Shown here: piece by piece, positions 14,703-23,582 of the stretch
How the letters are laid out: each line of letters opens with the position of its first letter
Numbering within the stretch: position 1 is the first letter of the stretch
Assembly (NCBI GenBank): GCA_035690865.1
Contig: DASSKE010000001.1
Span: 94,616 to 158,615, forward strand
DNA from: CAMLQK01 sp035690865
GTDB lineage: Bacteria; Patescibacteriota; Saccharimonadia; Saccharimonadales; UBA4665
Reading direction: 5' to 3'
DNA length: 64,000 nucleotides
Program-made: the position numbers and the translations under genes
Notes under the pieces: model-generated
Told to the model about the DNA's origin: nothing
The model's database searches: none
The model's input: only the letters and a program-made list of their open reading frames with translations

Positions 14703-16247
14703 TTACTTCTGAAGAGAAAGACGATCTATCAGCCAATCACGAGGCAAAAGACTGAGGAACCAACCTGCCCGCGGACCGGAGTTTTTGCCGATAAGTACTT
14801 GATAAAGCGTTTGGAACATTTCTTTTGGTGCCAAGCCGAGCGTGTCTTTAAAGCTGTAAATGGCATCATGGAACCAGGCACCGTCGGCATCAGTAGGCGC
14901 CTCAGCAACTTTTTTTGCCAGCTCACGCAAGAACGTCTGCTGCTGCTCGGTAAATTCGCCGGCATCAAGATTCTCGCGAAGCGAGAACTTTACTTCTTCG
15001 GGGGCCTGAGAGTCGAGCCACGCATCAATAAATGCCAGTTCGCGTTTGATAATCTCTGCATCTTCTTGAGCGGTCTGTGCATGTTCGGTGCGCTTGATAA
15101 CGTCCAGCGTCCGCTCCACATCGCGCAGTGACGCCTGATAGCTGGCCACGAGGTGCGAAAAAGGCACACGGCTCACAACACGCTGGTCTGTGTTGCGTCC
15201 ATATTCGCATATGTAAAGGAGCTGTTTCTCTGAGTCTGTCTTTTCGGCATCCGGTTTTGCCGCCAAAGCCGCAAATTCATCCATCAACTGCATTAAACCG
15301 CCAACAGGGTCAAAGTGCAGCAACTTAGAGGCTGGCGCGCGCAGTACAAAAAAGCGCATAACTTCGGCCGGCATAATGTGTGCCGCCTGGATAGCGCTAA
15401 GGCCCGTCCCCTTGCTGGCGCTCATCTTTTTAGTGTCACCAACCATATTGATGAAATCGTATGGCACTGGAAGCGGCGGCTCGGCCTTAAAGACATCATG
15501 CATAAGCTGCACGCCTGTGTCGTACGAGCTTCCCGCAGATGAGTGGTCGCGGCCAAATGGCTCAACATGAACATTCTGCATCCACCAATGAGTCGGCCAA
15601 TCGAGCCGCCAATCGAGCTTTACTTGACCTGTAGCATAATTAGCCTCACCTTCAGCGCCATCAGCATCAGCGTAGCGAATAATCTTCCGGTCTGTGTCAA
15701 TTCCCAAGAAGGTGCGGTTTTTAAACCGTCCGTTAACCAAGATCTGAATTGGCACCCAATCATCGGCAAGCTGACGAGTAGAAGCAGTCTGTATGGCATT
15801 GCGCACTGCTGGCAAATTGCTCATGACCTTTTCAATGGCTGCAACATCAAAGCCACTACGATACTTTTGATAGGAACGAATAAATTCGACTTCAATGCCG
15901 AGCACCTTACAAACTTTTTGCAGATCAGCCAAGAAATAGTCAGCATATGATTGGTCCGAGCCGTCTGGCGCTGGTATATCACAAAGCGGCATGCCCAGGT
16001 ACTTCTCAAATTCTGCAGGCACGTTATAGGGAATTTTACGCAACGCATCAAGGTCGTCAACAAAGTGAATATGACGAGCTTGGCGACCACGGCGTTTTAG
16101 CTCCACGTATATCGCGTCAGGAGTCAGCACTTCACGCAAATGGCCCAGATGATAGGTGCCGGATGGTGCCGAACCAGACTCAATTAAAATCTCGCCGTCA
16201 GGATGGCGCGCAATAAGCTCGTCTACTATGTTGTTTAACCAATTCAT
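14703..16247 (-). CDS. lysS: Lysyl-tRNA synthetase, class I
   Basis: Charges tRNA-Lys. 514 residues. This is the class I form (LysK), found in archaea and some bacteria, not the class II LysS of most bacteria: it has the Rossmann HIGH motif as YHLGHLRE (residues 32-39), DDLDALRKIP, the HWWMQNVHVEPFGRDHSS pocket block and KMSASKG as the KMSKS motif (about residue 275). The C-terminal anticodon-binding part is all helical. Upstream TAAAAT (minus strand, near 16270) may be the -10. Nothing else is odd. Confidence 0.93.
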   Translation of the reverse strand: MNWLNNIVDELIARHPDGEILIESGSAPSGTYHLGHLREVLTPDAIYVELKRRGRQARHIHFVDDLDALRKIPYNVPAEFEKYLGMPLCDIPAPDGSDQSYADYFLADLQKVCKVLGIEVEFIRSYQKYRSGFDVAAIEKVMSNLPAVRNAIQTASTRQLADDWVPIQILVNGRFKNRTFLGIDTDRKIIRYADADGAEGEANYATGQVKLDWRLDWPTHWWMQNVHVEPFGRDHSSAGSSYDTGVQLMHDVFKAEPPLPVPYDFINMVGDTKKMSASKGTGLSAIQAAHIMPAEVMRFFVLRAPASKLLHFDPVGGLMQLMDEFAALAAKPDAEKTDSEKQLLYICEYGRNTDQRVVSRVPFSHLVASYQASLRDVERTLDVIKRTEHAQTAQEDAEIIKRELAFIDAWLDSQAPEEVKFSLRENLDAGEFTEQQQTFLRELAKKVAEAPTDADGAWFHDAIYSFKDTLGLAPKEMFQTLYQVLIGKNSGPRAGWFLSLLPRDWLIDRLSLQK

Positions 16248-16310
16248 ATCTTTATAACCTTTATGTACATTTTACCATAATTTGGCGTCGTTAACACCTT
16301 ATACTATATG

Positions 16311-16338
16311 AAAAAACTGCGGTTACCCGCAGCTTTTT
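16311..16338 (-). terminator. Intrinsic terminator after greA
   Basis: CTGCGG (16317-16322) pairs with CCGCAG (16327-16332) over a four-base loop. On the minus strand the stem is followed by six T residues, 25-50 bases after the greA stop. It closes the rpsB-to-greA series. Confidence 0.85.
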
Positions 16339-16360
16339 CATCTTTCTATGCTGATATCGT

Positions 16361-16828
16361 CTAGCTTATCTCTGCCACGATGTATACAGCGGTTTCTGCG
16401 GGGGTCTTGATTTCGACTTCGTCGCCGACTTTCTTGCCAAGAAGAGCCTGGCCGATTGGTGATTCGTCTGAGATGCGCCCGTTTAATGGGTCTGCCTCAA
16501 CCGTACCAACAATCTGGAACTGTTTGGATTTGCCCTTATCACCCTTATTCTTCAGTACAACGGTTGAACCAAGTACAACCTTGCCGCCACTTTTTGGCGT
16601 GTCGATAACCACTGCATTGGCTAAAATAGCCTCAATCTCTGAGATGCGGTTTTCGTTACGTTCTTGATCTTGGCGTGCTGCACTGTATTCCATGTTCTCG
16701 CTTAGGTCGCCAAACTCGCGCGCAGTCTTAATGCGCTCTGCGATTTCTGAGCGAAGGGCGATAAGCTCCTGGAGCTCTGCCTTTAACTCGGCAACGCCCT
16801 GCGGGGTTAAGTGGAATTGTTTCTTCAT
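16361..16828 (-). CDS. greA: Transcription elongation factor GreA
   Basis: Rescues backtracked RNA polymerase by stimulating transcript cleavage. 155 residues, normal length: N-terminal coiled coil (residues 1-75) whose tip carries AREFGDLSENMEYSAARQ with the acidic D/E pair, then the FKBP-like C-terminal domain with GRISDESPIGQALLGKKVGD. The ATG at 16828 is preceded by GGAAGGAG; a longer frame to 16897 has no support. It lies 81 bases after proS on the same strand. Confidence 0.95.
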   Translation of the reverse strand: MKKQFHLTPQGVAELKAELQELIALRSEIAERIKTAREFGDLSENMEYSAARQDQERNENRISEIEAILANAVVIDTPKSGGKVVLGSTVVLKNKGDKGKSKQFQIVGTVEADPLNGRISDESPIGQALLGKKVGDEVEIKTPAETAVYIVAEIS

Positions 16829-16909
16829 GTAGGATTCTCCTTCCTTGTCTGCCCTTACCTGTCTCTCAGGCAACCGTAATTTCGGTACAAATTGCATCCA
16901 TTATAGCAA

Positions 16910-18637
16910 CTACCGAATGTTTGTCACTGTCATTTTTATTACACCTTCCAGATCAAGCATCTCCGCCTCGTCGCTGTCGCGGCGCTTTACTTCAAAGCTT
17001 CCGCTGGCAACAGTTTTTGCGCTCACAATCACTCGGTAAGGTATTCCTAGCAGATCAGCATCCGCAAACTTCTCACCTGGACGTGCATCTGTTCGGTCGT
17101 CATATAATACCGCAACGCCAAGATCAGTCAACTTTTTATACATGTCATACGCAGCATTTACTACTTCGTCATCTGTTCCGAGCTGACAAATAACAACACT
17201 GAAGGGTGCGATTGATGTTGGCCACAAAATACCCTTTTGGTCATGATGAGCCTCTACAATAGCCGCGAGCGTGCGTCCAATGCCAATACCATAGCAGCCC
17301 ATGTAGTACTTTTGGCGCTTGCCTTCTTCGTCGGTAAATTCGGCGTCTTTCATAAGGTTTGAGTAGTGGTAGCCAAGCTGGAAGATATTGCCGACTTCGA
17401 TTCCGCGTTTTTCTACGAGCGCCCCGCCGTCCGGACTGATAAAGCCAGGCTCGGCCAAGGCTATGTCTGCTTCAATATCAAGTGCGTAGTCGCGATCGAT
17501 ATTTATATTCAGCAGGTCTTGGTGCTTTTTGTTGGTGCCGCCGTACATGTTACGAGCGCTGCGCAAACTTTTGTCACCCACGATCACTAATTCGCGGCCG
17601 GTTTGAACACCTTTTTTCGTAATACCTACAGGGCTAATAAAGCCCGGTTCGCTCTGTAGGTCGTTACGAATCTCGTCATCTGTTGCAGGACGCAGTTCCC
17701 ATGCTCCGCTTGCCTGCATGAGCTTCGTTTCGTTAACATTTAAGTCGCCGCGGATAACCGCCAAAATATAGCGCCCTGTTGCTTCATCAAAGTACAGCAC
17801 ATCTTTGATTTGCTGCCAAAGAGGAAGATTGTGGTGTTTGACGCCGTCTTCCATTGTTTTACCGCGCTCGGCTGCAACTTCTTGCATTGGCTGCGCCGGC
17901 TCGTCAAGATTCTTGTCGTCAACTTTAAAGATAGCCACATCTTCGTGAGCGGCATATCCGCTCTGAGGATCAATAAAGTACCGACTCTCGCCGTTTTCGC
18001 TCTCGGCCACAAACTCGTGGCAATACTCGCCGCCGATGTAGCCATTATCTGCCGCTACAACGTCTACTTTCAAGCCTAATTCGGCGAAGATGTCTTCGTA
18101 AGCCTTCCACATTTGTTTGTAAACAGCCTCAAACTGTTCTTCGGTACCAAAGCTGTAAGCGTCCTTCATCATAAATTCACGAACGCGGAGCAAGCCGCCG
18201 CGGGCGCGCATTTCGTCGCGGAACTTGTTGGAGAATTGATAAATGGTAAAAGGCAGGTCTTTGTAGCTCACGTTAAATTTGCGCACCAGGTCGACAGCCA
18301 TTTCTTCGGCTGTGCCACCAAGGGCGAACTCCGCGCCACGACGATCAGTTACCTTCATAAGCTCAAAGCTGACACTTGTAGTGCGATTTGTTTCGCGCCA
18401 AAGCTCCAGCGGGTGTAATGTTGGCATTACTACCTCTTGTGCGTCGGCAGCATCCATGTGCTTGCGCACCACCCGCATGATGTTGTCGTGCACTTTCAGG
18501 CCGAGCGGAAGCAGGTAGTAACGACCAGCGGTTGACTCGCGGATGTAACCAGCTTGCGTGAGCAAGCGGTGTGAAGGTATTTTATAATCTGACCCTTCGG
18601 TTTTAGATGTTTTGCCAAACAGTTTCGACATTCTCAT
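16910..18637 (-). CDS. proS: Prolyl-tRNA synthetase, bacterial type
   Basis: Charges tRNA-Pro. 575 residues with the class II motifs: TAGRYYLLPLG, motif 2 around FRDEMRARGGLLRVREFMMKD, and GCYGIGIGRTLAAIVE as motif 3. The long insertion between motifs 2 and 3 (about residues 225-400) is the editing domain of the bacterial type that clears Ala-tRNA-Pro. The anticodon-binding domain follows (DLGVAVLYDDR). It has its own promoter and about 120 bases of leader in the gap after the CPBP gene. Confidence 0.95.
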   Translation of the reverse strand: MRMSKLFGKTSKTEGSDYKIPSHRLLTQAGYIRESTAGRYYLLPLGLKVHDNIMRVVRKHMDAADAQEVVMPTLHPLELWRETNRTTSVSFELMKVTDRRGAEFALGGTAEEMAVDLVRKFNVSYKDLPFTIYQFSNKFRDEMRARGGLLRVREFMMKDAYSFGTEEQFEAVYKQMWKAYEDIFAELGLKVDVVAADNGYIGGEYCHEFVAESENGESRYFIDPQSGYAAHEDVAIFKVDDKNLDEPAQPMQEVAAERGKTMEDGVKHHNLPLWQQIKDVLYFDEATGRYILAVIRGDLNVNETKLMQASGAWELRPATDDEIRNDLQSEPGFISPVGITKKGVQTGRELVIVGDKSLRSARNMYGGTNKKHQDLLNINIDRDYALDIEADIALAEPGFISPDGGALVEKRGIEVGNIFQLGYHYSNLMKDAEFTDEEGKRQKYYMGCYGIGIGRTLAAIVEAHHDQKGILWPTSIAPFSVVICQLGTDDEVVNAAYDMYKKLTDLGVAVLYDDRTDARPGEKFADADLLGIPYRVIVSAKTVASGSFEVKRRDSDEAEMLDLEGVIKMTVTNIR

Positions 18638-18761
18638 GGAAGCATATTCCTTTCAGTGGTAGTTAATTTAGAAGTTCTGAGTATAAGAAATTACGGCCGC
18701 AGGGCCGGGATGTCGCATTGTGGGGCATTGATGCAGTATAAGTACGCCATAATTGCCCTTT

Positions 18762-18791
18762 ATTATATCACCTAACTGATGTGAAGGACAA
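18762..18791 (-). promoter_or_regulatory. Promoter and leader of proS
   Basis: On the minus strand TTGTCC (18786-18791, inside the end of the CPBP gene) and TATAAT (18762-18767) are 18 bases apart. The leader from about 18755 to 18638 contains a CGGCC-GCAG-GGCCG hairpin (18694-18707). I looked for a T-box core there and found none. Confidence 0.6.
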
Positions 18792-19551
18792 AGATTGCGC
18801 CAAAAGCTACCGTGTTTTTAAGCGCATGAACCAAGATTGAGGCATAGAGCGAGCCGGTTTTCTCGCGCAAGAAGCAAAGAATAAGCGAAAGAGCAAAGGT
18901 GTCAATCATCGCGACCCATAAAATACCTTCTTTGCCGGTTAAAAGATGCGGTAGGCCAAAAAGAACACTAGTGATCAGTGTTGCCGAAACAATGCCCATA
19001 TTCCGGCGCAGTCCTGAGTACAAGAAGCCACGAAAAGTGATTTCTTCGATTATTGGCGGCAGGATAACTAAGCTGATAAAAGCAAGCACGAGGCCAAAAC
19101 CATTAGCATTATGGAACCCTACTGCTTGCTCCTGGTTAACATCAACAGGCACTAAGGTATTAATAATATTAAGGATGACCGCATACACTACCAGATACGT
19201 TGCAAAGCCCAATATAGCAAAGCCCACATCCCGCCACTTGGGCAACTTAGCCAATCCCAATGCGCGACGCACCACCGCTACAGCGTACGGCTGCCAGAAA
19301 AGCCAAAGCACGCCCAGGGTAATGGCCTCAGCTATTACGGTGTACCAAAACTGGGCAGCTATTGAGTTATTAAGCCAGTCGTCGGTGCGTGCCGTGCTCC
19401 AGCCCGCAAGGTCAGGATATGCCAGCAAAAGAATCCCCGCCAACGTTTGCGCCAACAGATAGGCCAGCGTAGCGCCAATGACCGCTCGCGAAACATTCCA
19501 CGGAGCTTTTGTAGGAGCTGTTTTAGTTTTAGAAGAAGCGTCGGACATCAA
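18772..19551 (-). CDS. CPBP family intramembrane metalloprotease
   Basis: 259 residues, membrane protein of the CAAX-protease/bacteriocin-processing (Abi) family. Seven or eight hydrophobic segments. The family motifs are present: EEITFRGFLYSGLRR (EExxxR), FGLPHLL (FxxxH type) and ILVHALKNT (HxxxN). These place metal-binding residues in the membrane. Substrate unknown. The start overlaps the rseP stop by 23 bases, so both site-2-type proteases are made together. Confidence 0.88.
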   Translation of the reverse strand: MMSDASSKTKTAPTKAPWNVSRAVIGATLAYLLAQTLAGILLLAYPDLAGWSTARTDDWLNNSIAAQFWYTVIAEAITLGVLWLFWQPYAVAVVRRALGLAKLPKWRDVGFAILGFATYLVVYAVILNIINTLVPVDVNQEQAVGFHNANGFGLVLAFISLVILPPIIEEITFRGFLYSGLRRNMGIVSATLITSVLFGLPHLLTGKEGILWVAMIDTFALSLILCFLREKTGSLYASILVHALKNTVAFGAIFVLHIS

Positions 19552-20656
19552 TAACCGTCACTGTTACTATCAAGGCCATGAGCACCAAAAAACCGGCGCC
19601 ATATACTTTGTCTTCTATCTCTTCGGTCAATGGCTTGCCGATAAGACGAGCGACGAGCATTACAAACAAGCGTCCGCCATCAAGGGCTGGTATGGGCAGT
19701 ACGTTCATTATGGCCAGTGTAAGTGAAATAATGGCAATAATCATGAGGACAAACTGAAAGCCCAAAACACTACCATCCTTAAGCACTGCGAAGATGCCGA
19801 TTGGGCCAGCAACCTGCTCTGATGCTTTATGTCCCTGCCCATGGAACAAAGCGCTAAGCGCCGTTCCTATACCTTGGAGAGTAGCTACCGTAAACTGCTT
19901 TACTAAGCCAAGGCCGACCACTGGCGCCGACCATGTAGATCGTTGCAGTGTGTATTCTGCCGGCGAAACACCCAGGTAACCAGCTTTTTTACCCTTGGAC
20001 TGCAGTTCTTGAATATGCTGTTTAGTGAATAGCGTGGCTGTAGTAGATTTGGTTTGTCCATCACGTTGGTATTCAATACTAACCTTTTGGCCAGACAGCG
20101 TTTCGGTAAGCGGCGGCAATTGCTCTGCGTTTGTAATAGTATGCGCGACACCTTTAGCATCAACAATACGCAAAAGAGTATCCTGCACCTTTAAGCCAGC
20201 CTTATCGCCTGCCGACCCAGGCTCTACCCGGCCCACTAGCACGTCGTTACGGACGACTTTTGTGTCACTGGCAACGGTAAATTGGTTATCAATAAGCTGT
20301 GGCATGCCAACCCATGCTAAGACGGTAAACAACACAAAGGCGGCAAGCAGGTTCATACCCACACCAGCCAGCATTACCTTAACTTTGGCACTAAATGAGG
20401 CGGCACCGAAGCTGCCTTTTTCTGTGTCGGCATCATGTTCGCCTTTAAGCTTTACAAAGCCACCTATCGGCAACCAGTTGATACTAAAGAGAAAGCCCTG
20501 TTTAGTCTTTTTGCCCCAGGCACGCGGCGGAAAGCCAATACCAAATTCCTCCACATCTATGCCATTGCGTCGGGCCACAATAAAGTGACCGTATTCGTGG
20601 ATAACCACTAAACTTACGAATGCCAACAGACCAAAAACGAGTAAAAGTATCGACAT
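19529..20656 (-). CDS. rseP: Site-2 protease RseP, zinc-dependent
   Basis: Intramembrane metalloprotease that cuts transmembrane anti-sigma factors or signal-peptide remnants. 375 residues: first membrane helix with HEYGH (about residues 20-24; zinc ligands and catalytic Glu), one PDZ domain (about 110-200, VGRVEPGSAGDKAGL), and the late NVLPIPALDGGRL motif that gives the third zinc ligand. Normal length for single-PDZ forms. It sits three bases after uppS. Confidence 0.93.
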   Translation of the reverse strand: MSILLLVFGLLAFVSLVVIHEYGHFIVARRNGIDVEEFGIGFPPRAWGKKTKQGFLFSINWLPIGGFVKLKGEHDADTEKGSFGAASFSAKVKVMLAGVGMNLLAAFVLFTVLAWVGMPQLIDNQFTVASDTKVVRNDVLVGRVEPGSAGDKAGLKVQDTLLRIVDAKGVAHTITNAEQLPPLTETLSGQKVSIEYQRDGQTKSTTATLFTKQHIQELQSKGKKAGYLGVSPAEYTLQRSTWSAPVVGLGLVKQFTVATLQGIGTALSALFHGQGHKASEQVAGPIGIFAVLKDGSVLGFQFVLMIIAIISLTLAIMNVLPIPALDGGRLFVMLVARLIGKPLTEEIEDKVYGAGFLVLMALIVTVTVIDVRRFF

Positions 20657-20659
20657 AAT

Positions 20660-21364
20660 TTACGAACCAAACCTTCTGCGGCGGTTAGAATACTCGGCGA
20701 GTGCAGCCTGCAAACGCTCTTCGTCAAAGTCGGGCCAGTTGGTTTTGTCAAACAAGAGTTCGCTGTAAGCAGACTCCCACAAAAGAAAATTGCTGATACG
20801 CTGTTCGCCTGATGTGCGAATTACTAGGTCAACCGGAGGTACATCCGGCGCATACAGGAACTTGTTGATAAGCTCAGGGGTAATATCTTCGGGGGTATAG
20901 CCAAGTTCTGCAATACGTTTTACAGCATCAACAATCTCCTGCTGGCCACCGTAGTCCAAACAAATGAGCAATGTTCCGCGATCATTTTCTTTGGTAAGCT
21001 GTTCGGCCTCATGGATTGCCTTAGCCATGGCATGTGTCAGTCGCAGCTTTGAACCAATAACTCGCAAACGGATACCCTCGCGGTGCAGCTCGGCCACCTC
21101 GTGCTTTAATCCCCACATAAAGAGCTTCATTAATTGCTTAACCTCGTCGCGGTCACGCTGCCAGTTCTCGGTAGAAAAAACGTAGGCCGAAATATAACGT
21201 ATACCATGCTTGCCCGCTGAACGGACAATTTTGCGCAACGTATTAATGCCATGACGATGGCCTTCTATAACCGGCAAGCCGTGTTCACGTGCCCATCGGC
21301 GATTGCCATCCATAATGATGCCCACATGCTGTGGTACTAACGAAGGGTCTGCTTGCTCTGCCAT
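20660..21364 (-). CDS. uppS: Undecaprenyl diphosphate synthase
   Basis: Cis-prenyltransferase that makes the C55 lipid carrier for peptidoglycan and wall glycans. 234 residues, normal length: IIMDGNRRWAREHG (catalytic Asp), EGHRHGINTLRKIV, YVFSTENWQRD and the C-terminal VDLVIRTSGEQRISNFLLWE with SELLF and WPDFD. All conserved blocks are present. It is part of the rpsB-to-greA series, between frr and rseP, the classical bacterial order. Confidence 0.95.
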   Translation of the reverse strand: MAEQADPSLVPQHVGIIMDGNRRWAREHGLPVIEGHRHGINTLRKIVRSAGKHGIRYISAYVFSTENWQRDRDEVKQLMKLFMWGLKHEVAELHREGIRLRVIGSKLRLTHAMAKAIHEAEQLTKENDRGTLLICLDYGGQQEIVDAVKRIAELGYTPEDITPELINKFLYAPDVPPVDLVIRTSGEQRISNFLLWESAYSELLFDKTNWPDFDEERLQAALAEYSNRRRRFGS

Positions 21365-21391
21365 ATGCGGTTGATTATACCAGAATTACGG

Positions 21392-21955
21392 CTAGACCGT
21401 CATAATTTCGGCTTCTTTGGCCTTGGCAGCCGTCTCTATTTCGTTGCGAGCGGCGGCCATAGCATCATCAACCTGTTTTTCTAGGCGCTTTGCGTCATCC
21501 TCACCGATTGCTTTGTCCTTCTTAGCCTTGGCTATGCCGTCCATGGCGTCATGACGGATACCACGCAAGCGAACCATGGCGTCCTCAACCTTACCACTTA
21601 ATACTTTTGCGTATTCACGGCGACGCTCTTCGTTAAGAGCGGGAACGGGAACGCGAACAACACGGCCATCGTCTGATGGGTTAAGACCAAGGCTCGGATT
21701 ATCACGAATCGCGCTGGCAATTGCCTGCAAGTTACTTGGATCAAATGGTGTAATCTGCAAAAGCTGCGCCTCCGGCGCTGTTACGTTGGCCACCTGAATT
21801 AGTGGCATTGGCGAACCATACGCCATAACCATAACGCCGTCAAGCATGCTCGGATGTGCCCGGCCGGTGCGTACTTTTTTACTGTCTTCCTGAAAGTAGA
21901 CCACTGCTTCTTTGAACTTAGTTTTTGTATCTTCCACGATAGTGTGCGGTTCCAT
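21392..21955 (-). CDS. frr: Ribosome recycling factor
   Basis: Splits the post-termination ribosome together with EF-G. 187 residues, normal length, with the three-helix bundle pattern: KVRTGRAHPSMLDGVMV, PLIQVANVTAPEAQLLQI, IRDNPSLGLNPSDDG and a long final helix. No pyrH gene precedes it, unlike the frequent tsf-pyrH-frr order. A hairpin and a TATAAT (minus strand 21997-22002) in the gap before it suggest separate or additional transcription. Confidence 0.95.
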   Translation of the reverse strand: MEPHTIVEDTKTKFKEAVVYFQEDSKKVRTGRAHPSMLDGVMVMAYGSPMPLIQVANVTAPEAQLLQITPFDPSNLQAIASAIRDNPSLGLNPSDDGRVVRVPVPALNEERRREYAKVLSGKVEDAMVRLRGIRHDAMDGIAKAKKDKAIGEDDAKRLEKQVDDAMAAARNEIETAAKAKEAEIMTV

Positions 21956-22004
21956 GTAGGTGTCCTGCTCTATTACTTTGCTTATTCTATAACTCTATTA
22001 TACG

Positions 22005-22044
22005 AAGAACTGGCCGCTTCCAAAAGAGGAATAAGCCAGTTCTT
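22005..22044 (-). terminator. Hairpin between tsf and frr
   Basis: AAGAACTGGC (22005-22014) and GCCAGTTCTT (22035-22044) form a perfect ten-base stem around 20 bases. On the minus strand it follows the tsf stop but only TTCG, not a T-run, comes after it, and then a TATAAT. It may be a weak terminator or a processing and stability stem. Confidence 0.5.
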
Positions 22045-22062
22045 GCTGCGATGTGCAAAATA

Positions 22063-22662
22063 TTACTCAGTTACTTCGCCAACGGCCATACGGCTAAAGC
22101 GGCGAACGATGAGGTTCTCACCAAGACGAGCGATAGTTTCTTTAACATAGTCGCCAACGGTTTGGTCAGGGTTCTTGATGTAAGGCTGGTCGAGCAAACA
22201 CTTTTCGGCAAAGTACTTCTTAACCATGCCTTCTACAATTTGAGGCACCATGTTCTCAGGCTTGCCTTCGCTCTTTACCTTTTCGGTGAACTCAGCGGTA
22301 ACACGCTCGCGTTCCTCTGCAGGAATATCATCGCTTTTAACGTACTGCGGAGCTGAGGCGGCAATGTGCATAGCAATGTCACGTACAAAAGAAGTAAAGT
22401 TTTCGTTGCGAGCAACGAAGTCGGTTTCTGAGTTTACTTCTAAAAGCACGCCAATGCGGTTGTCGTGGATGTAGCTGCTAATAATACCAGCACGAGCCTC
22501 GCGCTCAGCACCTTTTTCGGCCTTGGTAAGACCTTTTTTGCGCATTGCGCTCAGAGCCTTGTCAAAGTCACCTTCTGCTTCTTCGAGAGCTTTTTTAGCG
22601 TTAGTCATACCCACACCAGTTAGTTCACGCAGGCGCTTAATCTCTGCAATTTCTACTGCCAT
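22063..22662 (-). CDS. tsf: Elongation factor Ts, short form
   Basis: Nucleotide exchange factor for EF-Tu. 199 residues, shorter than the 283 of E. coli, of the compact form seen in many bacteria. N-terminal UBA-like domain RLRELTGVGMTNAKKALEEA, then the conserved SETDFVARNENF core and a second half-domain. It lies 23 bases after rpsB with GGAG-type spacing. Confidence 0.95.
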   Translation of the reverse strand: MAVEIAEIKRLRELTGVGMTNAKKALEEAEGDFDKALSAMRKKGLTKAEKGAEREARAGIISSYIHDNRIGVLLEVNSETDFVARNENFTSFVRDIAMHIAASAPQYVKSDDIPAEERERVTAEFTEKVKSEGKPENMVPQIVEGMVKKYFAEKCLLDQPYIKNPDQTVGDYVKETIARLGENLIVRRFSRMAVGEVTE

Positions 22663-22685
22663 CGTTATAATCTCCTTGCCTTGTT

Positions 22686-23405
22686 TTATTTTTCAGTTTT
22701 GTCGGTAGCTTTGTGCTTGCTCTGGCCAGCTTCGATAGCTTGCTTGGCGTAATCACAAATAAGTTGCACCGTTTTGATAGCATCATCGTTACATGGTACT
22801 GGGTAGTCAACGAGTGTTGGATCAGCGTTGGTGTCTACTAAAGCAACCGTCTTAAGGCCAAGCTTGCGGGCTTCAGCCAAAGCGTTGGTATCGCTAGAGA
22901 TATCAATGATAACTACAGCACCTGGGCGAGCAGCCATATTCTTGATACCGCCGTAAATGCGGTTCATTTCGTCGATCTCTTCCTGGAAGCGCTGTACTTC
23001 GAGCTTGCTGTACTTGTTGTTCAGCTCGCCTGATTCCATTTTTGCTTCGAGGTCTTTAAGGTGCTTGATGCGACCACCGATGGTTGGCCAGTTAGTAAGC
23101 ATGCCGCCGAGCCAGCGCTCAGTTACAAATGGCATTTTAGCCTCTTCGGCAGTAGCCTTTACGATGTCCTGCACCTGACGCTTCGTACCAACAAACAAGA
23201 TTTGCTTGCCCTCGGCAGCAGTCTTAGTCAGAAAATCGAGAGCTTCGTTGAGGCCTTCGACTGTCTTGGTCAAGTCAATGATGTGGCTGCCATTCCGCTT
23301 GCTGTGGATGTAGGGAGCCATTTTAGGGTGCCAGCGGCTGGTTTTGTGGCCAAAATGCGCACCTGCTTCTAGTAATTTCTTAATGTCTACGTCAACGGTA
23401 GCCAT
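22686..23405 (-). CDS. rpsB: 30S ribosomal protein S2
   Basis: 239 residues, normal length. Conserved blocks: LLEAGAHFGHKTSRWHPKM, IIDLTKTVEGLNEALDF, FVGTKRQVQDIV, WLGGMLTNW and the DTNADPTLVDYPVPCNDDA loop. It opens the rpsB-tsf series and has its own promoter and a 90-base leader that might be autoregulated. Confidence 0.96.
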   Translation of the reverse strand: MATVDVDIKKLLEAGAHFGHKTSRWHPKMAPYIHSKRNGSHIIDLTKTVEGLNEALDFLTKTAAEGKQILFVGTKRQVQDIVKATAEEAKMPFVTERWLGGMLTNWPTIGGRIKHLKDLEAKMESGELNNKYSKLEVQRFQEEIDEMNRIYGGIKNMAARPGAVVIIDISSDTNALAEARKLGLKTVALVDTNADPTLVDYPVPCNDDAIKTVQLICDYAKQAIEAGQSKHKATDKTEK

Positions 23406-23532
23406 AGGGTGAGTCCTTTCTCTTCATTCTGGTGCCCGATGCGGCCTACACAGCACATCATCAGGAGGATTGTTTCCAGAATTGCTTAATTAGTTACCCA
23501 AGTATTGTACCACTTTTGCTAACAGATGTAAA
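23406..23532 (-). promoter_or_regulatory. rpsB promoter and possible S2-responsive leader
   Basis: On the minus strand TTTACA (23527-23532) and TACAAT (23504-23509) are 17 bases apart. The roughly 90-base leader to the ATG holds GTGC and GCAC segments around a GGCCGCATCGGGC block (about 23430-23455) that could fold into a pseudoknot like known rpsB leaders. Autoregulation by S2 is inferred only. Confidence 0.55.
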
Positions 23533-23547
23533 ACCCTTTATAAGCTA

Positions 23548-23576
23548 TTGTGTGCAGGCCCATAAACAAGTATGCT
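23548..23576 (+). promoter_or_regulatory. Promoter of the DUF475 gene, leaderless type
   Basis: TTGTGT (23548-23553) and TATGCT (23571-23576) are 17 bases apart, and the ATG at 23583 follows after six bases. No Shine-Dalgarno site precedes it. It is back to back with the rpsB promoter. Confidence 0.6.
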
Positions 23577-23582
23577 AGTGGT

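Noticed and set aside
18638..18771. T-box in the proS leader
   Set aside because: No GGTACCGC-type core and no terminator were found; only a small GC hairpin.
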